Positions 38,018 to 47,393 of a stretch of DNA of 64,000 nucleotides are shown here, one piece after another (within the stretch, counting starts at the first letter, position 1; every line of letters starts with the position of its first letter). The notes below the pieces were generated by a model that was given only the letters and a program-made list of their open reading frames with translations, was not told the origin of the DNA and made no database searches. The stretch spans positions 1-64,000 of the forward strand of contig NZ_AUFF01000003.1 in the NCBI RefSeq assembly GCF_000426365.1. The letters run 5' to 3'. Made by a program: the position numbers and the translations under genes. Source of the DNA: Arenimonas composti TR7-09 = DSM 18010. GTDB taxonomy: Bacteria > Pseudomonadota > Gammaproteobacteria > Xanthomonadales > Xanthomonadaceae.

Positions 38018-38959
38018 TTACCGGAACCCGTCGGTGGCGCGGATCAGGATGTCGGTGAGTTCGGGCTCGAAGGCCGAATGCCCGGACGTCGGGGCGATCT
38101 CCAGCTTCGCGTCCGGCCAGGCGCGCGCCAGGTCGGTGGCGTTCTGCACGGGGCACACCACATCGTAGCGGCCGTGGGCGATCACGCCCGGGATGCCCTT
38201 CAGGCGATGCGCATCGCGCAGCAGCTGATCGTCGACGTCGAAGAAGCCGCCGTGCACGAAGTAGTGGCATTCGATGCGGGCGAAGCTCAGTGCGAAATGC
38301 GCGTCCTCGTGGCTGCGGATGAAGGCCTCGTCCTGGTGCAGGAAGCTGGTGCTCGCTTCCCAGACCGACCAGGCCCGCGCCGCGGCCAGGCGCACCGCTT
38401 CGTCGGCCGAGGTCAGGCGGCGGTGATAGGCGCTCATCAGGTCGTGGCGCTCGGTTTCCGGAATCGCCTCGAGGTATTGCCGCCAGGCTTCCGGGAACAG
38501 GCGCGACGCGCCCTGCTGGTAGAACCACTCCAGCTCCCAGCGCCGCAGCATGAAGATGCCGCGCAGCACCAGCTCGCTGACCTGGCCCGGATGCGCCTCG
38601 GCATAGGCCAGCGCCAGGGTCGAGCCCCAGCTGCCGCCGAAGACCTGCCAGCGCTCGATGCCCAGGTGGCGGCGCAGCTTCTCGATGTCGGCGACCAGGT
38701 CCCAGGTGGTGTTGTCGACGAGGTCGGCATGCGGCGTCGAGCGCCCGGCACCGCGCTGGTCGAACAGGATGATCCGGTAGCGCGCCGGATCGTGGAAACG
38801 GCGCATGCGGGCGCCACAGCCGGCGCCGGGACCGCCGTGCAGCAGCACGACCGGCTTGCCCTGCGGATTGCCGCACTGTTCGTAATAGAGGCGGTGGCGG
38901 CCGTCGACGGCCAGCATGCCGCTGTCCCAGGGTTCGATGTCCGGATACAGCCCGCGCAT
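38018..38959 (-). CDS. pip: Prolyl iminopeptidase
   Basis: A 313-aa alpha/beta-hydrolase of family S33 that removes N-terminal proline from peptides. Motifs are VVLLHGGPGAGCGARMRRF (oxyanion HGGPG), the nucleophile elbow FGGSWGSTLALAYAEAHP near residue 108, the catalytic Asp around GRYDVVCP and the His in TSGHSAFEPE near the C terminus. The start MRGLYPDIEPWDSG fits the family; no in-frame upstream start looks better. It is convergent with the NUDIX gene and divergent from the HNH gene. Confidence 0.95.
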   Translation of the reverse strand: MRGLYPDIEPWDSGMLAVDGRHRLYYEQCGNPQGKPVVLLHGGPGAGCGARMRRFHDPARYRIILFDQRGAGRSTPHADLVDNTTWDLVADIEKLRRHLGIERWQVFGGSWGSTLALAYAEAHPGQVSELVLRGIFMLRRWELEWFYQQGASRLFPEAWRQYLEAIPETERHDLMSAYHRRLTSADEAVRLAAARAWSVWEASTSFLHQDEAFIRSHEDAHFALSFARIECHYFVHGGFFDVDDQLLRDAHRLKGIPGVIAHGRYDVVCPVQNATDLARAWPDAKLEIAPTSGHSAFEPELTDILIRATDGFR

Positions 38960-39068
38960 GTGTCGCCCCTTCCGCTTCGTGGCCTGCGATCATAGCCCGG
39001 GCGGTGAAGGCGTTTCTTCGCGCGGTGCACGCTTGAACCGACATCGACATGGCGTATGCTCGCAGGCG

Positions 39069-39719
39069 ATGCACACGCCAGCACACGCAGTCCTGGTGGG
39101 TTCCGGGCAGGAGGCCTCTCCCCCGGACGCGGTGGTTTCACTTCGCGAAGCGGCGATGCCGCGGGTGCTCTCCCTCGACGCGCACGGCCGCATCCTCGAC
39201 TGGATGCACTGGCAGGACGCGGTCTGCCTGTACGTGCGCGACGCGGTCGCCTGGACCCTCGGCGAACCGTGCATGACCGTGCACGGCGGCATCAACCGGC
39301 TCAGCGGCCTGCAGAGCACCGTCGACCTGCATCCGATCGTCGCCGCCCGCGGCCGTGCCCAGGGCAAGGGCATCGATCCGACGCCGGCGCTGACCAACAC
39401 CGCCCTGTTCGCCCGTGACGGCAACCTGTGCATGTACTGCGGTCACGAGTTCCGCCGCCAGGCCCTGACCCGCGACCACGTGGTGCCCGTCTCGCGCGGC
39501 GGTCGCGACATCTGGGAAAACGTCGTCGCCGCCTGCTGCGCCTGCAATTCGCGCAAGGGCGGACGCACCCCGCAGCAGGCCGGCATGCCGCTTCTGGCCG
39601 TGCCCTACCGGCCGAGCTGGGTCGAGCACCTGATCCTGTCGAACCGCAACATCCTCGCCGACCAGATGGCCTTCCTGAAGAACCACCTGCCGCGCCGCCC
39701 GCCCCGCCCCGCGCATTGA
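39069..39719 (+). CDS. HNH endonuclease-domain protein
   Basis: A 216-aa protein with an HNH nuclease fold in its C-terminal half: LCMYCGHEFRRQALTRDHVV (CxxC and HNH His), PVSRGGRDIWENVVAACCAC and CNSRKGGRTPQQAGM (second zinc-binding Cys pair). The N-terminal half contains RVLSLDAHGRILDWMHWQDAV, found in conserved chromosomal HNH proteins that are not part of mobile introns or restriction systems. Role unknown. MPRVLSLD, 28 codons downstream, is an alternative start. Confidence 0.88.
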   Translation: MHTPAHAVLVGSGQEASPPDAVVSLREAAMPRVLSLDAHGRILDWMHWQDAVCLYVRDAVAWTLGEPCMTVHGGINRLSGLQSTVDLHPIVAARGRAQGKGIDPTPALTNTALFARDGNLCMYCGHEFRRQALTRDHVVPVSRGGRDIWENVVAACCACNSRKGGRTPQQAGMPLLAVPYRPSWVEHLILSNRNILADQMAFLKNHLPRRPPRPAH

Positions 39720-39797
39720 CGGCCGCCCCGGCCGCGGCCGACACTGCGCCGCACTTCGCCCCGCCCCGCGCGGCCGGCGACCAGGGGAATCCAGAGA

Positions 39798-40910
39798 ATG
39801 AGCACGACCAGCATCTGTTTCGCCGGCCTCTCGCGCGACGAGGAGGCCGAGATCATCACCCGTTTCAAGCAGGCCAATGCCCGGCTCGGCAACCGCTGGC
39901 TGGTGACGCCGGAAGTCGATGCCGCCGTGCTGGTCATCGACATGGATTCGATGTACGGCCAGATGAGCCTGATGAAGGCCCTGGGCACCGGCAAGACCCT
40001 CGTCGCCCTGACCGCGAGCGGCCGCGCCGACACCGACTTCGTGCTGCAGCGCCCGGTGAGCGCCGAGGCGATCGAGGAGCTGCTGCGCAGCATCGCGGCC
40101 GGCACCGATCCGCAGGCCGCGCGGGTGACCGCGGAAGTTCCCGCGGCGCCCGCAGCCGCCGTAGCGCCAGCGCCGGCGCCTGCTGCGGCGCCCGCTCCCG
40201 CTCCCACTCCGGAACCGGAACCGACCCCAGCGCCTGCACCGACGCCGGTCGCCGCCGAGCCCGCCGCGACCCCGGCCGCGGCGGCCGAACCGACTCCTGT
40301 TGCCGCCCCGGTGCCAGCTCCCGCGCCGGTCCCGGCTGCCGCCCCGCCGCCGCCGGACGAACTCCGACTTGCCGACCTGCTGCGTCCCGGCGTGTTGCCG
40401 GGGCCGGTGCTGATCCAGCTCGGCGACAACCCGCCGCTGCTGCTCGAGCCCGGCAGCCAGGTCTATTTCGCCGGCAGCGCGCTGAAGCCGCTGCTTCCCT
40501 ATACGACCGCCGTGCTGCGCGAGCAGGACCTGAGCCCGGTCGCGGCGGCCGACCTGCCGGCGCAGGCGTCGCGGCTCGGCGCCAGCCAGCCCTTCGCCCG
40601 CCTCGCCTGGCTGTGCGCCCTCGGCGGCAGCGGCGGCGCCCTGCTTCCCGGCTACGGCCCGAACGACAGGTACAAGCTGCTCAAGTGGCCGCAGACCGAG
40701 CGCGAGTGGCCGAAGCACTTCCGCATCGCCACCGTGATGATGAAGGGGCCGGCGCTGCTGACCGAGATCGCCGAGCAGAGCGGCGTGCCCCTGGCCGAGG
40801 TGATCGAGTTCGTGAACGCCAGCCTCGCGGTCGGCGTCGCCGAGCCCGACGCCGGAGCGCCGCCGGCGCCCGAGCCGAAAGGTGGCCTGCTGGGGCGCTT
40901 CCGCCGCTGA
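39798..40910 (+). CDS. Uncharacterised protein with receiver-like N terminus and Ala/Pro linker
   Basis: A 370-aa protein with three parts. Residues 1-110 (SICFAGLSRDEEAEIITRF ... VLVIDMDSMYGQMSLMKAL) resemble a degenerate receiver-like alpha/beta domain; the VIDMDS segment sits where a receiver would carry its phosphorylated Asp. Residues about 115-190 are an extreme Ala/Pro linker. Residues 195-350 form a second folded domain with DRYKLLKWPQTEREWPKHFR and a helical end (MMKGPALLTEIAEQSGVPLAEVIEFVNA) that may be winged-helix-like. No family is recognised; a signalling or motility adaptor is a guess. Confidence 0.8.
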   Translation: MSTTSICFAGLSRDEEAEIITRFKQANARLGNRWLVTPEVDAAVLVIDMDSMYGQMSLMKALGTGKTLVALTASGRADTDFVLQRPVSAEAIEELLRSIAAGTDPQAARVTAEVPAAPAAAVAPAPAPAAAPAPAPTPEPEPTPAPAPTPVAAEPAATPAAAAEPTPVAAPVPAPAPVPAAAPPPPDELRLADLLRPGVLPGPVLIQLGDNPPLLLEPGSQVYFAGSALKPLLPYTTAVLREQDLSPVAAADLPAQASRLGASQPFARLAWLCALGGSGGALLPGYGPNDRYKLLKWPQTEREWPKHFRIATVMMKGPALLTEIAEQSGVPLAEVIEFVNASLAVGVAEPDAGAPPAPEPKGGLLGRFRR

Positions 40911-40997
40911 GGTGATGACGGGGTGAGGCGTCGCCTTGCCCCGCCGGGCGGGGTACCGGACAATTCCGGGCTTGCCCTGTAGGCCCCGGTCTTCCCG

Positions 40998-42896
40998 ATG
41001 GATTCCCAGCGCTACCCGCGCCTCTCCCGCATCGACTTCCCCGCCGACCTTCGGCAGTTCCCGGAAACGGAGCTGCCGGCCATCGCCGACGAACTCCGCG
41101 CCTGCCTGATCGAGAAGGTCAGCCAGAGCGGCGGCCATTTCGGCGCCGGCCTCGGCGTGATCGAGCTGACGGTGGCGCTGCATTACCTGTTCGACACCCC
41201 GCACGACCGCCTGGTCTGGGACGTCGGCCACCAGTGCTACCCGCACAAGATGCTGACCGGCCGCCGCGACACGATCCACACCGTGAAGCAGAAGGACGGC
41301 GTCGCGCCGTTCCCGAAGCGCGAGGAAAGCGAGTACGACACGCTCGGCGTCGGCCACAGCTCGACCTCGATCTCGGCGGCCCTGGGCATGGCGATCGCGC
41401 TGCAGGCGCGCGGCGACCACCGCAAGGTCGTCGCGGTGATCGGCGACGGCGCGATGACCGCCGGCATGGCCTTCGAGGCCCTGAACCACGGCGGCGGCAT
41501 GGACCCCGAACCCGACGTGCTGGTCATCCTCAACGACAACCGGATGTCGATCTCGGAGAACGTCGGCGGCCTGACCCGCATGCTCGGCCGCGTGTCCGGC
41601 AGCCGCACGCTGAATGCGCTGCGCGAAGGCGGCAAGAAGCTGTTCGGCGACAAGCGCGGCCAGCCGGCGAAGTTCATGCGCCGCTGGGAAGAGCACTGGA
41701 AGGGCATGTTCGTGCCCTCGACGCTGTTCGAGGAAATGGGCTTCCACTACACCGGCCCGATCGACGGCCACGACCTGCCGACCCTGGTCGCGACGCTGAA
41801 GACGCTGAAGGGCCTGAAGGGTCCGCAGCTGCTGCACGTGATCACCACCAAGGGCAAGGGTTATGACCTCGCCGAAGGCGACCAGATCGAGTACCACGCG
41901 GTCGGCCCCTTCGATCCCGAGGTCGGCGTTGTGAAGAAGTCCGGCCCGGCGAAACCGACCTATACCCAGGTCTTCGGCGACTGGCTGTGCGACATGGCCG
42001 CCGCCGACACCAGGCTGCTCGGCATCACCCCGGCGATGCGCGAGGGTTCCGGGCTGGTGCGCTTCTCGAAGGAATACCCGGACCGCTATTTCGACGTCGC
42101 GATCGCCGAGCAGCACGCGGTGACGCTGGCCGCCGGCATGGCGATCGAGGGCGCCAAGCCCTGCGTGGCGATCTATTCGACCTTCCTGCAGCGCGCCTAC
42201 GACCAGCTGATCCACGACGTCGCGCTGCAGAACCTCGACGTGCTGTTCGCGATCGACCGCGGCGGCGTCGTCGGCCCGGACGGCGCCACGCATGCCGGCA
42301 GCTTCGACCTGAGCTACCTGCGCTGCGTGCCGAACATGGTCGTGATGGCGCCGGCCGACGAGAACGAATGCCGGCAGATGCTCAGCACCGGCCACCAGTA
42401 CGCCGGCCCGGCGGCGGTGCGCTATCCGCGCGGCACCGGTCCCGGCGTCGCGGTGCAGACGAACCTCGACACGCTGCCGATCGGCAAGGCCGAGGTCCGC
42501 CATCGCGGCGGGCCGATCGCCCTGCTCGCGTTCGGGGCGATGGTGCCGGCCGCCGAGAAGGTCGGCCGCGAGCTCGGCCTGACCGTCGTCAACATGCGCT
42601 TCGTCAAGCCGCTCGACCGCGCGCTGGTCCTCGAGCTGGCGCGTTCGCACGCCGGCTTCGTGACCCTCGAGGACAACGTCGTGATGGGTGGTGCCGGCAG
42701 CGGCGTCGCCGAGCTGCTCGCCGCCGAGGGCATCGTGCTGCCGGTCCAGCACCTGGGGCTGCCGGACCGCTACCAGGAGCACGCGAGCCGCGAGCAGGTG
42801 CTCGCCGATGCCGGCCTCGACGCCGACGGCATCCGCGCCGCCCTCCTCGAGCGCTGGCCGCAGCTCTCCGGTCCCACGCGCGCCATCTCCGGCTAG
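40998..42896 (+). CDS. dxs: 1-deoxy-D-xylulose-5-phosphate synthase
   Basis: Dxs condenses pyruvate and glyceraldehyde 3-phosphate with thiamine diphosphate, opening the MEP isoprenoid pathway. The 632-aa protein has [17 protein letters not shown] (catalytic His), the ThDP motif [15 protein letters not shown] ending in [15 protein letters not shown], and the transketolase-type [18 protein letters not shown] (catalytic Glu). It ends with the C-terminal transketolase domain. It stands alone; ispA/xseB, common partners, are absent. Confidence 0.98.
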   Translation: MDSQRYPRLSRIDFPADLRQFPETELPAIADELRACLIEKVSQSGGHFGAGLGVIELTVALHYLFDTPHDRLVWDVGHQCYPHKMLTGRRDTIHTVKQKDGVAPFPKREESEYDTLGVGHSSTSISAALGMAIALQARGDHRKVVAVIGDGAMTAGMAFEALNHGGGMDPEPDVLVILNDNRMSISENVGGLTRMLGRVSGSRTLNALREGGKKLFGDKRGQPAKFMRRWEEHWKGMFVPSTLFEEMGFHYTGPIDGHDLPTLVATLKTLKGLKGPQLLHVITTKGKGYDLAEGDQIEYHAVGPFDPEVGVVKKSGPAKPTYTQVFGDWLCDMAAADTRLLGITPAMREGSGLVRFSKEYPDRYFDVAIAEQHAVTLAAGMAIEGAKPCVAIYSTFLQRAYDQLIHDVALQNLDVLFAIDRGGVVGPDGATHAGSFDLSYLRCVPNMVVMAPADENECRQMLSTGHQYAGPAAVRYPRGTGPGVAVQTNLDTLPIGKAEVRHRGGPIALLAFGAMVPAAEKVGRELGLTVVNMRFVKPLDRALVLELARSHAGFVTLEDNVVMGGAGSGVAELLAAEGIVLPVQHLGLPDRYQEHASREQVLADAGLDADGIRAALLERWPQLSGPTRAISG

Positions 42897-43002
42897 CGCG
42901 CGGCTGCGCACCGACCTCTCGCGTCGAACCTTGGCGGGATCGGGCTGCCGCCACGCAGGAATGCCCGCCGCGGAGGGTTCGCCGGGCGGGCCGCCGCCGC
43001 AT
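42897..43002. other. Short gap after dxs
   Basis: This stretch, part of the 464-nt dxs-to-Anbu gap, has only a GCCCGCC/GGCGGGC inverted repeat near 42964-42990 without a T-run. No gene or promoter was recognised. Confidence 0.3.
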
Positions 43003-43090
43003 GCAGTGCGTTCGGCGGACACGGCGTGAATCCATCCATGGAGCCTCTTCGGCGACGTCCCTGTCGCCGAAGGTCCGCCGAACGCACTGC
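43003..43090. repeat. Bulged palindromic element 1
   Basis: An outer 18-bp perfect stem (43003-43020/43073-43090) encloses an inner 10-bp perfect stem (43047-43056/43063-43072). A 26-nt bulge lies on one side only (43021-43046). Read on the minus strand, the bulge contains CATGGATGGATTCA and the loop AGGGAC, matching element 2 at 43167 in the opposite orientation. Confidence 0.9.
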
Positions 43091-43166
43091 ACGCGTCGAC
43101 GTCCCTCCCCAGCTTCTGCAGGCGACGGGCCTCCCTGCGCGGCGGCGACCCGATGTCGGATCGCGG

Positions 43167-43257
43167 CGCGAGGGGCCGGTCGGGGACCTTCGCGGACAGG
43201 ACGTCCGCGAAGAGCTACATGGACGTATTCATGCGTGTCCCCGACCGGCCCCTCGCG
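43167..43257. repeat. Bulged palindromic element 2
   Basis: An outer 21-bp perfect stem (43167-43187/43237-43257) encloses an inner 10-bp perfect stem (43188-43197/43203-43212) with loop AGGAC. A 24-nt bulge on one side (43213-43236) contains CATGGACGTATTCA. The plan is that of element 1 but the stem sequences differ. Confidence 0.9.
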
Positions 43258-43360
43258 TCGCCGCCACCCACGCCATCCGCCCCGTCGTCCGGAAGCGCTT
43301 TCGGCGCGGAACCGGACGAAGGGGACGCGGAGTTCACGGGTGGGTGGGGAGACTTCGGAC

Positions 43361-44119
43361 ATGACGTATTGCGTGGGCATCGCGACGGGTGAGGGGCTGG
43401 TGTTCGCGGCGGACACCCGCACGAACGCGAGCCACGACAACGTCCGCGTCCACCGCAAGCTGCACGTGTTCGAGTGGCCGGGCGAACGCGCGTTCGTGAT
43501 CATGAGCGCGGGCAACCTGGCGACGACCCAGCTGACGCTCGCGCGCCTGCGCGCGGACGTCGACGACGGCGCCGGGCGCAACCTGCGTCGCTTCACCCAC
43601 CTGCACGAAGTCGTCGCCTACGTCGGCGAGGTGCTCGCGCAGAGCCAGCTGCGGCCGCCCGACGAGGAGAATGCGGACTCGACCGAGGCCGATGGCCCGG
43701 ACTTCGGCGCGACCCTGCTGCTCGGCGGGCAGATCGCCGGTGAAGCGCCGGGCCTGTACATGCTCTATTCGATCGGCAACGCGATCCAGGCCTCGCCGGA
43801 AACGCCCTACCTGCAGATCGGCGAGACCAAGTACGGCAAGCCGATCCTCGACCGCCTCGCGCACCCGGACCTGCCGCTCGAGGATGCGGCGCGGCTCGCG
43901 CTGCTTTCGCTGGACGCGACGATGCGCTCGAACATCTCCGTCGGCATGCCGCTCGACCTCGCCCTGCTGCGCGCGGACGCGCTGAAGGTGGAGCCGACGC
44001 TGCGCCTCGAGGCCGATTCCCTGCTCTACACCGAACTGCGCTCGCGCTGGCAGCACGGGCTGCGCCAGGCGGTCGGGATGCTGCCGCGCTTCCGCTGGGA
44101 ACCGAAGGCCGAGCCCTAG
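43361..44119 (+). CDS. Anbu-type proteasome homologue (peptidase T1 family)
   Basis: A 252-aa Ntn-hydrolase beta-type subunit. It begins [20 protein letters not shown], so Thr2 would be the N-terminal nucleophile after Met removal. The family pattern continues with [18 protein letters not shown] and [13 protein letters not shown]. Anbu differs from HslV and the 20S beta subunit and forms open helical rings. It is often clustered with alpha-E, transglutaminase and circularly permuted ATP-grasp genes, none of which is here. The frame is open upstream through dxs, but ATG 43361, with GGGGAG upstream, gives the mature N terminus. Its 3' end overlaps convergent prmC by 4 nt. Confidence 0.9.
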   Translation: MTYCVGIATGEGLVFAADTRTNASHDNVRVHRKLHVFEWPGERAFVIMSAGNLATTQLTLARLRADVDDGAGRNLRRFTHLHEVVAYVGEVLAQSQLRPPDEENADSTEADGPDFGATLLLGGQIAGEAPGLYMLYSIGNAIQASPETPYLQIGETKYGKPILDRLAHPDLPLEDAARLALLSLDATMRSNISVGMPLDLALLRADALKVEPTLRLEADSLLYTELRSRWQHGLRQAVGMLPRFRWEPKAEP

Positions 44120-44949
44120 GCCTTCCAGCGGCCGAGGCCGACGCGGTCGCGCCCCTCGAGGTCCTGTGCGGTTTCGACGGCGGTGAACCCGGCCGCGGCG
44201 AACAACCCTCGCACCGCCGCCGCTTGCGTCCAGCCGTGTTCGACCAGCAGCCAGCCGCCGGGCTCGAGATGGGCCGGCGCCGCGGCGATGATCGTGCGCA
44301 GGTCGGCGAGACCTTCCTCGCCGCTGGCCAGCGCCGAGCGCGGCTCGAAGCGCAGGTCGCCCTCCTGCAGGTGCGGGTCGTCCTCGGCCAGGTAGGGCGG
44401 ATTGCTGGCGACCAGCGCGAAGCGTTCGCCGGCCACCGGTGCGAACCAGTCGCCGTGCAGCAGCCGCAGCGGCAGTCCGAGTGCGGCGGCGTTGCGGGCG
44501 GCGACCGCCAGCGCGCCGGCACTGGCGTCGACCGCGGTCACCCGCGCCCGCGGCCGTTCGCGGGCGATCGCCAGCGCGATCGCGCCGGTGCCGGTGCCGA
44601 GATCCAGCACGGCGGGCGCGCCGTCGGCGGGCAGGCGTTCCAGCGCCAGTTCGACCAGGCGTTCGGTATCGGCACGCGGCACGAGGGTGTCGGCACCGAC
44701 CTCGAGGTCGAGGGTCCAGAAACCGCGCCGGCCGGTGACCATCGCCACCGGCTCGCCGGCGGCGCGGCGCTGCAGCAGCGCGGTGTAGCGCACGGCATCT
44801 TCGGCGGCGAGGGCATCGTCGGCGTGCGCGTAGAGCCAGCTGCGCGGCCGCGCCAGCGCATGGGCGAGCAGGAGCTCCGCTTCCAGCCGCGCCTCGCCGC
44901 CCGGAAGCCGGGCGGCGCCCTCGCGCAGCGCGGCGGCGACCGTCGTCAT
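44116..44949 (-). CDS. prmC: Release factor glutamine methyltransferase
   Basis: PrmC (HemK) methylates the Gln of the GGQ motif in release factors using SAM; its substrate RF1 is at 9754. The 277-aa protein has an N-terminal helical domain, the SAM motif [20 protein letters not shown] near residue 112, [14 protein letters not shown] and the hallmark [17 protein letters not shown]. The start shares one base with the upstream DUF5706-like stop (TGATG). In many proteobacteria it follows prfA; here it is detached. Confidence 0.96.
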   Translation of the reverse strand: MTTVAAALREGAARLPGGEARLEAELLLAHALARPRSWLYAHADDALAAEDAVRYTALLQRRAAGEPVAMVTGRRGFWTLDLEVGADTLVPRADTERLVELALERLPADGAPAVLDLGTGTGAIALAIARERPRARVTAVDASAGALAVAARNAAALGLPLRLLHGDWFAPVAGERFALVASNPPYLAEDDPHLQEGDLRFEPRSALASGEEGLADLRTIIAAAPAHLEPGGWLLVEHGWTQAAAVRGLFAAAGFTAVETAQDLEGRDRVGLGRWKA

Positions 44950-45527
44950 CAGCGCAGCAGCAGCGAGGTGACCTGCACGAACACCGCCAGCACGAAGCCG
45001 CCGAGGAAGAACAGGTAGGACAGGCGCAGGTACCGGTACTTGTGGTGGGCGAGGTACCAGCCGAGGGCATAGGTGTCGCGCGCCATCGTCTCGTAGACCG
45101 AGCCGTCGGACTTCATCGCGCCGGCGATCTCGCTGAGGAAACGCTCGCGCGGCAGCTCGGCGAAGTGGCCGAAGAACAGCACGTTGAACTGCGGCGGGAT
45201 CGCCGCGTCCGGACTCGGCAGCCGCAGCGGCCGGTATTTCGGCAGCACCGCCAGCACCGCCAGCAGCAGCGCCAGCATCGTGAAGCAGGTCAGGGTGATC
45301 GACGCGAAGCGCAGGGTCGGGTCGTCGAGCCGGCCCAGCACCATCGTCAGCACGATCGACGACATCGTGATGACGATGTTGGCCTTGTTGTCGGCCATGT
45401 TCGACAACTGCACGTGGTGCTGCTGCATCGTGCGCAGCAGGCAGTCGCCGGTATTGCGTTCGGGGATCGCCGCGAACAGCCGCTCGATGTCGCTCGCGGC
45501 CGGCGTCGGCGCGGTTGCCGTGTTCAT
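44949..45527 (-). CDS. DUF5706/PycTM-like membrane protein
   Basis: A 192-aa protein with a soluble helical N terminus containing [20 protein letters not shown] near residue 45, then TM helices at about 52-68, 75-98 and 165-190. The DNKAN-type motif followed by a TM pair resembles the DUF5706 membrane domain, which includes Pycsar effector PycTM. No nucleotide cyclase or other defence gene is adjacent; it is coupled to prmC instead. The family match is by eye and a housekeeping role is just as likely. Confidence 0.7.
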   Translation of the reverse strand: MNTATAPTPAASDIERLFAAIPERNTGDCLLRTMQQHHVQLSNMADNKANIVITMSSIVLTMVLGRLDDPTLRFASITLTCFTMLALLLAVLAVLPKYRPLRLPSPDAAIPPQFNVLFFGHFAELPRERFLSEIAGAMKSDGSVYETMARDTYALGWYLAHHKYRYLRLSYLFFLGGFVLAVFVQVTSLLLR

Positions 45528-45575
45528 CTGACGCTCCGGGTGGTCGGGATGCGGGATGATACGGCGGGGAAAGAC

Positions 45576-45713
45576 AGAAACGAGAAACGAGGAACGAGAA
45601 ACGAGGAACGGGAAACGAGTGGGTGCGCCCGTGCCCGGCGGGCGCGGAAAGAGGGGGGAGTGATCGCGGCTGAAGCCGCTCCTACGGGTTTCTCGTTGCT
45701 CGTTTCTCGCCTT
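45576..45713. repeat. Composite inverted repeat E (ACGAGAA heptamer arms with REP core)
   Basis: The left arm (45576-45619) holds about six 7-nt units GAGAAAC/GAGGAAC; the right arm (45686-45711) is a shorter, less perfect reverse complement. A REP-like unit lies at 45663-45685, next to the right arm. Unlike the other four composites this one sits between co-directional genes, after the ahpF stop and before the DUF5706-like start. Confidence 0.88.
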
Positions 45714-47269
45714 CAGGTGCTCCTGATCAGGTGATCGAAAGCCGACAGCGCCGCCGTCGAGCCGGCACCCATCGCGATGATGATCTGCTTGTACGGCACC
45801 GTGGTGGCGTCACCGGCGGCGAAGACGCCGGGGACATTGGTGGCGCCACGCTCGTCGATCACGATTTCGCCGCGCGGCGACAGCTCGACCGTGCCCTTCA
45901 GCCACTCGGTGTTCGGCAGCAGGCCGATCTGCACGAACACGCCCTCCAGGGCCAGGCTCTCGACCTTGCCGGTGCCGCGGTCCTCGTACAGCAGGCCGAT
46001 GACCTTCTGGCCGTCGCCGAGCACCTCGGTGGTGCGCGCCGACACCACGACGTCCACGTTCGGCAGGCTGCGCAGCTTGCGCTGCAGCACCTCGTCGGCG
46101 CGCAGCTTGCCGTCGAACTCGATCAGGGTGACGTGGGCGACGATGCCGGCGAGGTCGATCGCCGCCTCGACACCGGAGTTGCCGCCGCCGATCACCGCGA
46201 CGCGCTTGCCCTTGAACAGGGGGCCGTCGCAGTGTGGGCAGTAGGCCACGCCCTTGTTGCGATAGTCGGCCTCGCCGGGCACGCCGAGCTGGCGCCAGCG
46301 GGCACCGGTCGCGAGCACGACGCTGCGCGACTTCAGCACGGCGCCGTTCTCCATCTCGACGCCGACCAGGCCGTCGTCGCCGGCCGGGATCAGCTTCGCC
46401 GCCCGCTGCAGGTTCATGATGTCGACGTCGTACTCGCGCACGTGGCGCTCGAGGTCGGCGGCGAGCTTCGGACCTTCGGTGTAGGGCACCGAGGTGAAAT
46501 TCTCGATCGCCATCGTGTCGAGCACCTGGCCGCCGAAACGCTCGGCGGCGACGCCGGTGCGGATGCCCTTGCGCGCGGCGTAGATCGCCGCCGCGGCGCC
46601 GGCCGGGCCACCGCCGACCACGAGCACGTCGAACGGCGCCTTCTCGCGCAGCCTGTCCGCCGCGCGCGCGGCGGCGCCGGTGTCGAGCTTGGCCAGGATC
46701 TCTTCCAGGCCCATGCGGCCGGAGCCGAAAACTTCGCCGTTGAGGTAGACGGTCGGCACCGCCATCACCTGACGCGCCTCGACCTCTTCCTGGAACAGCG
46801 CGCCGTCGATCGCGACGTGGCGGATGTTCGGGTTCAGCACCGCCATCAGGTTCAGCGCCTGCACGACGTCCGGGCAGTTCTGGCAGGACAGCGAGAAATA
46901 GGTCTCGAAGCCGAAGTCGCCCTCGAGCCCGCGCACCTGCTCGAGCAGCTCCTGGGATTCGCGCGACGGATGCCCGCCGACCTGCAACAGGGCCAGCACC
47001 AGCGAGGTGAATTCATGGCCCATCGGGATGCCGGCGAAACGCACCTGCACGTCGGTGCCGGCGCGGACGATCGCGAACGACGGCCGGCGCGGATGCGCAT
47101 CGTCGTCGCGGCGCAGCGTGATCAGGTCGGACAGGCCGTCGATCTGCTGCAGCAGCGCCCACAGCTCGCGCGACGCGTCGCGGTCGTCGAGCGACGCGAC
47201 GAGTTCGATCGGCTGCTGCAGCTTCTGCAGATAGGCCTGCAACTGCGTGACGAGGTTCTGATCGAGCAT
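45713..47269 (-). CDS. ahpF: Alkyl hydroperoxide reductase subunit F
   Basis: AhpF is the FAD/NADH-dependent disulfide reductase that recycles AhpC. The 518-aa protein has two fused thioredoxin-like folds at the N terminus, with CQNC in [13 protein letters not shown] near residue 128, then FAD-binding [20 protein letters not shown] near 211, the redox CPHC in [16 protein letters not shown] near 343, and NAD-binding [24 protein letters not shown] precedes ATG 47269. It is downstream of ahpC with a hairpin between. Confidence 0.97.
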   Translation of the reverse strand: MLDQNLVTQLQAYLQKLQQPIELVASLDDRDASRELWALLQQIDGLSDLITLRRDDDAHPRRPSFAIVRAGTDVQVRFAGIPMGHEFTSLVLALLQVGGHPSRESQELLEQVRGLEGDFGFETYFSLSCQNCPDVVQALNLMAVLNPNIRHVAIDGALFQEEVEARQVMAVPTVYLNGEVFGSGRMGLEEILAKLDTGAAARAADRLREKAPFDVLVVGGGPAGAAAAIYAARKGIRTGVAAERFGGQVLDTMAIENFTSVPYTEGPKLAADLERHVREYDVDIMNLQRAAKLIPAGDDGLVGVEMENGAVLKSRSVVLATGARWRQLGVPGEADYRNKGVAYCPHCDGPLFKGKRVAVIGGGNSGVEAAIDLAGIVAHVTLIEFDGKLRADEVLQRKLRSLPNVDVVVSARTTEVLGDGQKVIGLLYEDRGTGKVESLALEGVFVQIGLLPNTEWLKGTVELSPRGEIVIDERGATNVPGVFAAGDATTVPYKQIIIAMGAGSTAALSAFDHLIRST

Positions 47270-47308
47270 GGCGAAACCTCCGGAGGAGATCGGATGGGGA
47301 GTTCGGGA

Positions 47309-47373
47309 GGGGCTTGCCGCAGACGCCGCCCCGGCGGCTCCGGCAAGCCCCGCTCCCGGCGTACCGGGAGCGG
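47309..47373. other. Two hairpins between ahpC and ahpF
   Basis: An 11-bp perfect inverted repeat (47309-47319/47341-47351) is followed by a 10-bp stem with 4-nt loop (47350-47359/47364-47373). On the minus strand the short stem comes first, 21 nt after the ahpC stop, without a T-run. It may stabilise the ahpC message or attenuate reading into ahpF, matching the usual need for more AhpC than AhpF. Confidence 0.6.
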
Positions 47374-47393
47374 GACGGTTCAGCGTGGTCGGG

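Noticed and set aside
42964-42990. Intrinsic terminator of dxs
   Set aside because: There is an inverted repeat but no T-run after it on the plus strand.
43026-43392. Small plus-strand frames in the gap between dxs and the Anbu gene
   Set aside because: They run through the palindromic elements, so they are chance frames in paired sequence without a ribosome-binding site or domain.
44949-45527. A Pycsar anti-phage locus
   Set aside because: No cyclase or other defence gene is adjacent; only a family-level resemblance of the membrane protein is supported.
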